Position numbers and translations under genes: made by a program. The notes under the pieces are model-generated. The model was not told the DNA's origin. It saw only the letters and a list, made by a program, of their open reading frames with translations, and searched no databases. Of a DNA stretch of 64,000 bases, positions 56,270 through 64,000 are shown piece by piece; the first letter of the stretch is position 1, and each line of letters begins with the position of its first letter. The stretch comes from Cristatella mucedo. Lineage: Eukaryota > Bryozoa > Phylactolaemata > Cristatellidae. The stretch spans positions 310,501 through 374,500 of the forward strand of contig WPIO01000084.1 in NCBI GenBank assembly GCA_009760855.2, given 5' to 3'.

Positions 56270-58410
56270 AGCCATCGGTGCCCTGCCCTGACGGGCTGGC
56301 GCGTGCTACCCGGTCCTCCGGGTTTAGGATCAGGGACCACACAGCTTCCGAGCCGGTAATAGCATCGGAGACGCTGTGCCGCATTAATGCCGTCTTCTCT
56401 GCACGTGGAATGCCGAAGTCGGCTAGGCAAGTTTCATTGTTTGGCCACCAGCTACCGAGAGCCTTTGACCGCGAAGGGCCTAGGCACAGCCGACCGGTAG
56501 CCAGCGGTCAGGACACATCGGGCTATGGGTGCATATTTTTTGGTCTTGTTAAGGGCCACCACAATCAGAGCATCCTCGCTTCTGTCGAACGGCAAGTCAC
56601 ATCCGCAATTAAAGAATCAGTGCCGTTTTCAATGACCAAGTCCGGCTTGAAAGCCATACCACCAGCAAGTGAGACGGCATGGTCTGCCGACATGTAGTTG
56701 AGCCTGGTGGTATGAAGAGCTCCGATCAGGCGGCCCAGAACCGGGTTGTGTCGGGCCGTAATTGCATGCAACATCGGCCCTCAATGGCTCAGCACGTGGC
56801 AAACGGTCCCTGCCTCCTTGCGGCATTGGCGGCAGCTGGTAACCGTCCCAGGTTATGCCAGACTCCTGGTAGCAGCCAGTGGCAGCACGTCCAGGCATGC
56901 TTAGGGCACGAACCGCAAAGCCCGGAACGACAGGCCAAGACCCATGACCATCTGTCAGTGGCCAAGCAGCGGCTGCCCCTATCCTGTGTAGGCTGGGCCG
57001 ACCAAGCACGGCCCTCCATGAGCCTGGTGACATCTCGCAGCTTCTTGATGACCACTAGTGGAGCGACTCAGTGCTCGATGCCGTCAGCGTCGGTGAGCAC
57101 AGCCAGCACATCAGGGCCGTTCAGCGAGAGGCGACAAGAGAGCCACTTGAGCCACAGATCCAACGCAGCAAGATCGGGACAACCCTGTTGCCAGAGCCAA
57201 AGGCTGCTGGGCTCAGGTATGGCGAACGCTAATCATCAGACGATGGCGTGCCATCCAGGCTGGCGACTGCCCGATAGAGTTTGTGACGGTGACGTGACGG
57301 ACGCAAGTATCAGGCAAGGTAACAGCATGCAACAGGCTTGCGAAGCTCTTAGGATAGAGGCGTTCGTCCTTAAGCGGATCAAGCGGAGCCCACCCCCAGA
57401 GCTAGGCGTAAACGGGAAATACGCCGATACAAAGTTCGACAGACCGCTAGCGAAGTGACATTGCTCAACTAGAGGCTTTTTCGCTGGTTGCACAGCGGCC
57501 TTAGGCCCATGATGGGCCCAACAAAGGTAGTCGAACCGTGGCAGGATGAAAGTCCGCAAGGCCTCAAGCTTTGCCAAGGGACGAGAAGGCTGGCCGGAAG
57601 CAGGTTAACGTCACTTGCAAGAGAAAAGCAGGCCTGCTCTATTTCAGCCATAGGCTGCCAGAGACCCCGCGGAGCTCCAATGTCGGCCACTGACTCGGTC
57701 TCCGGCAGCTCGGGGATCCGCCTGTCATATTAGGGGGGTGATTGAGGTGAGCACGGTCTTTGCACTCTTTCGGGCGACGACGCAGCACTTCGCCGGGCAG
57801 AACTGCACGCCCAGGGTAGACGAAGTGTGTTCAACTGTGGACACGAATGCCTGAAGACCAGAAGACGTGCTTGAGAACAGGGAGAGGTCATCTGCCTAGG
57901 CAAAGACCGGCAGGGAGGTTCCGCAGAGCTGGGGACAGGATTTTTACATGATAGCAGCGAGCCTGAAAACCGGTTCCATCGCCAGATCAAAGAGGATTTT
58001 TGACAGCAAGTTTCCCTGCCGGACACCGGCAGTCATAGGAAATGCCACCGACGTCTATTCGCGTACCCAAGCTCCATAAGCGAGCCTGCATAGAGGCGCT
58101 CAACAAACCTGCAGAAGCTCTCCTCCACTCCTGCATGCCGAAGCACGCTGAGAAGGGAAACATGTGGAATGCTGCCGAAGGCATTCTGCAGGTCAAATAA
58201 CGCCTATTGCACAATGACAGCACCGTGCCGATCTTTGGCCTCGTCAAAGCAGCTCTCCCAAAGAAAGGACTGCTCTAGGCAGCCCTCCACACCCGGAACA
58301 AAGCCGTTTTGCTGCTGCAACAGCAGCTCACGGCCACCAGGAACCTTGCACAGCCTAGAGCCAGACTGCCCGAGAGCAGCATGTAAAGAGTAGGCAAGAG
58401 CATGATGGGA
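56270..58410 (-). mobile_element. LINE C: R2/NeSL-like retrotransposon with restriction-like endonuclease, 5'-truncated
   Basis: The minus strand, read from 58410, has QNGFVPGVEGCLEQSFLWES, FDLQNAFGSIPH (first catalytic Asp region of the RT), GVRQGNLLSKILFDLAMEPV, a damaged A-stop-ADDL catalytic block (near 57890), FILPRFDYL, a CRQCRKEAGTVCHVLSH zinc-knuckle block, ITARHNPVLGRL and KPDLVIENGTDSLIADVTCR. That order (RT, CCHC, RLE with PD...D) is typical of the R2/NeSL/Hero clades. Several frameshifts and stops are present. The 5' end meets a (TA)n(TG)n microsatellite at 58415. Confidence 0.82.
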
Positions 58411-58414
58411 AGGA

Positions 58415-58415
<1 letters not shown>

Positions 58416-58446
<31 letters not shown>

Positions 58447-58461
58447 TTGTGTGTGTGTGTT
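58416..58461 (+). repeat. (TA)n(TG)n microsatellite at the 5' edge of LINE C
   Basis: TATATATATATGTGTGTG runs into GTGTGTTTG repeats exactly where recognisable RT sequence stops. Confidence 0.9.
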
Positions 58462-58469
58462 TGGGTACA

Positions 58470-60085
58470 TGATTTTTTCGTTCAAAGGTGGACGCACTAA
58501 GGTAGTACGCTGTTTGTTGTAATCTGATCAAGCTCTTATCGAGTTTGAATTCCATGCAAGGGCGTAATTTATAAATTGCAAGAGACCTAATGATCATGAA
58601 AACTAAAAAGTCCTAACATTGAAAAGCATTGCATGAACTTGCCATGTTTTATAGGTTGACTAGCTAGCATAGTTGTGTTAGATTTCCATGCTCCGTTTCA
58701 GAAAGATTTGCTTCCATGGAATATTAACCAACGTAGTGCTCCTATCTGTCATTTTTAGTTATTTAATTTTTCTAATATATCGATATTACTAAAGGAATAT
58801 TGTTGTATTATGTGCCTGATTGCTACCATTAAAGTTGAATAGCAGGCTAATGCCTCTAGCAGAATACTATCAAATACTTGAAGTGGCAACATATCTTTAC
58901 CATTCGTTGCAAATGCTGGGATTAAAAAGACATTAAATGAATATAGTTACTTGCAATTACTCTTTTCTAATTTTGAAATGATCGTTACCTGGAAATAATT
59001 GCAACGATATAGAGTAAAGGGACTCATCATGAAACGAGGGATACCATTTTGATTTTCGAGAAAACAATTCAAGCTTGCCTATTTCAACAGCCTCGTTAGT
59101 ATTACGGTAGACGAGCCTCAAAGGCTATCACCGCCACAAAGCCTTCTTAAGTATAACCACCATTACTTTTTACAGCATAGAAATAGATGAAGTTCTATTC
59201 GTGTCATCCTTCGTTCATGCTCACTATAAAAATGAAGCTCTCGCAAGCTCAATAACGTCTTTTTCACGCATAGCTACTTGCAAGAGGTTGTTGCACAAAG
59301 ACAGAGTGAACTGTCAATCTTAGTCAGCCTTTCAACACGCCTCTCTGGTAATAGCGAAATGCGACAATTTGGAAGTGTGTCTGTAATTAGTAATACCGAG
59401 ATTTATGTTTACCTATTTCATTCCCTATTTCATATTTCCTATTTTGAAAGCTAAATTATTGTGTGGTATCTCAAAAGTTAACTCCAATTTGCCTGAATGG
59501 AAGGATTAGGCCTATTCTATAAGGTCTTGCTAATTTAAGATTCTGTAAACATACGGATTTACTTCTATTATTTACAAAAACGACAAACAAATCTGTATTA
59601 TTGAGCTAATACTGTGACGAATCAGAGATATTGTTGTATAAGCTTAAGCAGCATATGACAGTAACTCTACTGACTTGAATGAATTCAACTTCCCAAGTTA
59701 TTGCAAAGATTTGTCGCCTCTAGTATAGTGCTTTTTCGTTTAGCATGTGTAGTGTCTCTTCAACTTGAGGCAAGCAAGTGCTGAGTCGAGAAATGTTTTC
59801 TTAAAACGTTTCCTATCTCTTTTCGTTAAAAAACTTCAAACATTTTAAAAGTAAATATATGTTAGAGAATTGTATGTAGATGAAGTCTATGAATACTAAA
59901 AGCATTTAATCTAATCCTACCATATAATACAGTTACTAAAGTTTCGAAGCATTACCCATTATTTAAAATTCAGCGATATAGAAGTAATCAAGCTAAAAAT
60001 TTTAGTCTTAAATATAACTTTGCTTTAAACTAATTTACTAAGGGGATGCAATTAATTTGAATAACGTGAAGGAAATTCTGAACCT
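58470..60085. other. No gene seen; AT-rich upstream region of the second MS4A-like gene
   Basis: AT-rich sequence holds one SINE-2 scrap (59085-59148). It would contain distal regulatory sites of the paralogue, but none can be named. Confidence 0.45.
59085..59148 (-). mobile_element. SINE-2 3' scrap
   Basis: TTTCAACAGCCTCGTTAGTA and CAAAGGCTATCACCGCCACA give the minus-strand SINE-2 body and end. Confidence 0.45.
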
Positions 60086-60090
60086 TCCGC

Positions 60091-60099
60091 TATAAATAG
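60091..60099 (+). promoter_or_regulatory. TATA box upstream of the second MS4A-like gene
   Basis: TATAAATAG, flanked by CCGC and AGC, lies about 170 bases before the first ATG of the exon at 60263. Transcription would be expected to start near 60120-60130, giving a leader of about 130-140 bases if unspliced. The strong match and position suggest a real core promoter, but start-site data would be needed. Confidence 0.45.
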
Positions 60100-60262
60100 A
60101 GCAAAATCCCACCATGTTCCTTGCTTCTGTGTAAATAGAGCTTCGGAATAAGACAATCTTTTTATCTTTTAATATGAATACTTCCACTGTCAAAGTTATT
60201 ATTCTTCTAAACGTTGCATTTTAACGAGCTGCTTTCTGATATTTTAGTGCTTTACTGTGATA

Positions 60263-60399
60263 ATGATGGCAGCCCAGTACCCAGGCACCATTCAGATGAT
60301 GGCAGCAAACCCAATGACTCTGGGCATACCAGTGATAATGGAAGTTCGTCCGTCTTACCAAGCTACCCTAAATAAAAATCAAAGGAAAACGATGAAAGT
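60263..60399 (+). CDS. First coding exon of a second MS4A-like gene (partial gene)
   Basis: The exon encodes 45 codons and two bases, then donor GTGAGT. The protein starts MMAAQYPGTIQMM and ends NKNQRKTMKV. It aligns with exon 1 of the gene at 20866: both have an NPM motif followed by G-x-P, then a basic stretch ending K-x-M-K-V, and both end in the same phase. Either of two adjacent ATG codons (60263, 60266) could start it. No TM1 exon is visible before the window ends, so the remaining exons should lie downstream. The paralogy is well supported by eye. Confidence 0.7.
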
Positions 60400-60869
60400 G
60401 TGAGTTATTTATCGCGCCAGCTCAGCGACTTTGTGTGGAGTATCATATGCGTGGGCAGGTATACATACACAAAGGAGATTACGACACAAATTTTCCCATA
60501 ATTATTACCTTCGTACATAACTAAAAATGAATTAAGTAAAATAAAATGTGTACGATTTTCTTTTGCTGATGCAAAATTTAATAATGAAATAATGTAAACC
60601 CTTAGCCATATAGGTAAACTAAATTTCTAATTCTGTACTTCCCCAAGCTTGAGAAGGAGGACGCTTTTCAGCCGACGAGAGGCGTAATTGGAGAGAAGTA
60701 TATATACGTCTGGGGATAGCTGTGCGTGTAGTCTGCTCTCGCTGCCGGGCGCAGCCTTGTGCCAACTGCCACCACCGGGAAAATCTCCGTGGGACAGAGC
60801 AGAGTAGAAAATACCAAAGTCCGTTCGTTTTTCCCGTGTTTGATTTCGAGGAAAGGAGCAGTAATGGAC

Positions 60870-61155
60870 GCACATATTTATCACGCATTTAGTGGGTCCC
60901 TGTGGTTCGTCGTTTATGTGCTTATGTGTGCTGACAATGTGCATTTGTGTGCTTATGTTTGCTGACAATGTGCATGCTGCTAATAACCACACTTGCATGC
61001 TGACCCCTTGAATGTCACCCATAACCATGTAAATCTTGCTACCATTAACCACCCAGTCGTGTTTCCTTTCCGGAAAATGTAAAGAACCTAGAAAGAGATT
61101 GAGTTATCTGAGGGCTCTTTATAAAGTGTGCTATTTTTGTTATTATTATTATTAA
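60870..61155 (+). mobile_element. LINE B 3'-end fragment in intron 1 of the second MS4A-like gene
   Basis: It begins in the last RT codons (GCATTTAGTGGGTCCCTGTG) and runs to TTATTATTATT. It carries a local duplication: GTGCTTATGTGTGCTGACAA is followed by a near repeat at 60945-60970. Confidence 0.8.
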
Positions 61156-63563
61156 CGGCTGCAACAGTAGGGACATCAAGCTTTATTCTTATAGACAACA
61201 ATGCACGTCCTAGTCGCCTTCCGATAACTTTCTTAGTATGCGTTAGAAACCCCCTGTATCCCTTAACGTAAGCATGTAAAATGGGGTTTTTTGGAAATGC
61301 ATATTCAGAGTAAAATTTGTCTCGCCTAAAAATAAGTCACCCGTCTTGATTAGTGGTACACAAACGTCGCCTAATCGGGTATTGTGAATTACTCACACGC
61401 GCAGGAAGTATGAAGGGTCGCCAAGATCGGCGGATGCACGCCCCTTTTGACACTGTTAGTCACGTCATCCAATGCTCACCTTAAACTGGTCATCGTCAGC
61501 GCATGCATTGCATCACATAAAAGATCAAAAGCTAAAAGTAAGGCTCTGTTTTTCAGCTCTAAAACCTCGACTGAAGATGATAATCTTGCACAAGTATCGT
61601 AGCAGCACCAGGCCAGCAGCTACCTGGAGTTGTGGCCTCTGAGCAGTAAGTTAATGAATCACAGTCAGCTCTAATGGCTGCATCAGCAGAGCCAGGTCGA
61701 GGCTCTCCTTGAGCTCTGCTATCACACAGGGGCAGTAGACATCGGCCTATATCCGGGGTCGAGACCTCCAAATTCGCCACATTCCCTCAACATTGCCGAT
61801 GAGATATGTGTCGCCCGTGCTTACTTCAGGGCTGGTTTCTTCCGTTTTATTGTTATTCTATGGCGGTGAATTTCGTGGCCAGAAATTTGTAAAGAGTCGC
61901 ACCTCATCCTGGGCCAACCCGACTTCCGACGGATATATTGCTAGAGTCTTCCTTTAATATAGAGAATGCAATCGGATTCCTCGGTCCTTTTGCCGTTTCA
62001 TGTGCAGCTAAGACCAGTGTGCAATTGGCCCCTCTCAGAAACTGGGCAAGGTAGGTAGCACAGATAGAAAACTTTTCAGGCATCAAGATTCCCACCAGTC
62101 GGATAGCAAAGCGATACAAAAGGCCATTGACCTGATAGATACGGTGGTAGCTTCGTTAAAGGAAAGGATTGCATTGAGAAACTGACGGCAACGATAACTA
62201 AACTCTGTTGCTAGGATCACTCAATGCAATACGATTAGTGATTAGCCTGAGTTTGCCTAACCAGGGCTTCGAAGAGCAAGTAAAATCCTCAGCCGGGGAA
62301 CCTCCTGGAGCTCCTTACCTTCAAGTGTTAGCGAGCCTTCAAGGTGGCCGCCATCCTGCTCAAGAAAGCCTAGAACAATGCCTCATTTATCAGTCCCGAC
62401 ATTCATTTAGACATTATTCACGTGCAGCCTCACTTTACGTACAAAGCCACTCGAAGTTGAACAAGTGGATGCAATTCGACAGTTACTGTGTAATTCTAGA
62501 CAATCCACATGACGAGAGCAAGAAGGAACAGAAGGGTAATGCAAACCATTAGCTCAGGTCAGCCCAGTGTGCTTGGCGAGGAAGTCGTCGATCTGAAGCA
62601 TTTCGCAAACATCTGTGCTGATACTATGTGTACTGGCATTCTAATAAATCCTGAAAGGGATTGGTCCAGTACTTAAGGTATTCCCTCGACCGAGGTCTGG
62701 CTAGGGTCGTGGGCTCGAGCCCCTAGGCATATGCGAAAGCGCCTCAATAGAGATTACGTTCTCTTGCGGTCGTCCAATTGCCATTTATCCCGGATGGGGT
62801 GATTGTGGTGAGGCCAATCCGAGCTGTGAGATTAACATCATGCATGCCACTATCTTGCAAATAAAAAAGTTGGCGTACTAAGGCCATTTTTAAGTTCTTT
62901 ATCTCCAGATTGCCCTAGTAGGAGCTTCGTTAAAAAATCATTTAGATGTTGTTCTCTTTTTTGAATCGGCTAGTGGCATTATAAATGTGATGATGATGCT
63001 TGCAAGCTTAAATACGAACTGCTCAGTCAGCCAAAAGGGCATCGTCTGGGATAACAGCAAGCAGCGGCTGGTCAAAACAGGTTGCGTCCTTGAAGTGGTA
63101 GACTGCACTGATAATTCCCTCTAGATATCCAGTGGTGGTCGTTTTGGCTTCTACCATATCGTTTAATCCAGTTATTTGAAGGCAGTGAGTACGTTGAAAA
63201 GAGCTGTAGCACGACTGAGCACAAAATCAAAGTAACATCCATGATCAAAAAAATACTTTTTTTCACACTTTGCCTGCTTATAATGGTGGACTTTATATTA
63301 ACTATGCGCTCGAGCTACCGAAAGGGCTGAAAAAGAGGGTTGGATTATTCTTAATGTCATGCAAATTGTCAATCTCACCGTGCAGACACTGATAGAGATG
63401 CGAGTGGCTTGCTAGCTATAGCGATCTGTTAGTAAAGATGCAGAAACTCTGTCACAGTTTATGAGTTTAAGTTTATGAGAGGGACTTGTTTACATGATCT
63501 AATCTATAAATGTGTCCAGTTGGCCTCGTAAACATCAGCAAGCAAATAGTAATTTAAAAAAAA
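61156..63563. other. Intron 1 of the second MS4A-like gene, no exon seen
   Basis: A SINE-1 lies at 62668-62785. No sequence encoding a V-L-x-x-Q TM1 block after an acceptor was found. The open frame at 62208-62552 (+) has no known motif. Confidence 0.4.
62668..62785 (+). mobile_element. SINE-1 copy
   Basis: It has GGTCGTGGGCTCGAGCCCCT and AATAGAGATTACGTTCTCTT. The A-box half is weak. Confidence 0.65.
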
Positions 63564-63983
63564 CTAATTCGCGGGGAATCGCACAACATAAGATAATGTC
63601 AGAGTAGTATTGTAGGACTGAAAAACTGCCAATGGAGATGCTCCGCCTGGCTGCTTGCACATCCCGTCAGCCACAGCTTTAGGGAATTCAATGTCTGCAA
63701 CATCGCAGAGCTTGCCACCAAAGTCTGCAAGATGGGCTTTTCCAACATTGAGCCCATTCTGTTCCGACAGAAGCTGCACACATTTTCTTGGGAAAATAGA
63801 TGCGCTCGGAACTGAGAAGTTTCGGGTTGCTTCCCGATCGTGCAATTGCAATGGCAAACTTAGGTCAAGCCAAAGCCAGCTATTACTCACTGTACTAGGT
63901 CGTGAGACTTGATCTGACGTTATCAGCATCAAATGCCAAAGCCGAACATGCGTTTGGCTATTACAACTTATTAAGACCGTCAT
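63564..63983 (-). other. Unrecognised open frame of 139 codons at the window edge
   Basis: The middle of the frame (FPRKCVQLLSEQNGLNVGKA, HLADFGGKLCDVADIEFPKA) looks more protein-like than most chance frames here. No family is recognised. It could be an exon of a minus-strand gene lying mostly outside the window, or chance. Confidence 0.2.
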
Positions 63984-64000
63984 TAATACAAGAATGGGTC

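Overview
This window is nuclear DNA of a multicellular animal, most likely an invertebrate. It has no operons or dense coding. It holds spliced exons with GT/AG borders, tRNA-derived SINEs, several families of decayed non-LTR retrotransposons (LINEs), a hAT-type miniature transposon and long microsatellites. I cannot name the species.

One host gene can be assembled. Seven coding exons on the + strand (20,866 to 42,121) join in phase into a predicted 295-residue four-pass membrane protein with the layout of the MS4A/CD20-like family: cytoplasmic N-terminus, TM1 and TM2, a short loop, TM3, an extracellular loop with two cysteines and an N-glycosylation site, TM4 followed by a cysteine cluster, and a Gln/Pro-rich tail with a PPxY motif. 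About 18 kb downstream, at 60,263-60,399, lies the first coding exon of a paralogue with the same exon end, the same splice phase and a TATA box upstream. The rest of that gene should lie beyond the window. The locus is therefore probably a tandem MS4A-like cluster.

Almost everything else recognisable is transposable. LINE A (APE endonuclease plus RT, (ATTAC)n tail) has a nearly complete minus-strand copy at 9.7-13.25 kb and pieces at 17.4, 19.8, 22.2, 23.0, 45.2-48.9 and 54.7 kb. LINE B (APE plus RT, (ATT)n tail) has copies at 8.1, 16.8, 21.2, 25.0, 38.7, 39.3, 43.2, 43.6, 49.1, 50.5-52.7 and 60.9 kb and many short 3'-end scraps. LINE C (56.3-58.4 kb) is an R2/NeSL-like element with a restriction-like endonuclease. 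SINE-1 is tRNA-derived and its 3' end resembles that of LINE B, which suggests it borrows the LINE B machinery. SINE-2 is a second tRNA-derived family and twice sits inside the 3' part of a LINE A copy. A ~2.0 kb unclassified insertion splits a LINE A copy at 45.86-47.86 kb. A decayed gene of a widespread element-borne protein with an FLCxWDxR motif lies at 2.2-2.7 kb.

Layout: 0-9 kb decayed repeats; 9.7-13.25 kb nested LINE A; 13.3-16.8 kb unassigned; 16.8-20.8 kb LINE relics; 20.86-42.12 kb the MS4A-like gene with repeat-filled introns; 42.3-58.4 kb dense repeats; 58.5-60.1 kb AT-rich unassigned DNA; 60.1-60.4 kb the paralogue's promoter and first exon; 60.9-64 kb LINE B and SINE-1 scraps and unassigned DNA. 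All family names rest on motif reading by eye, not on database searches.
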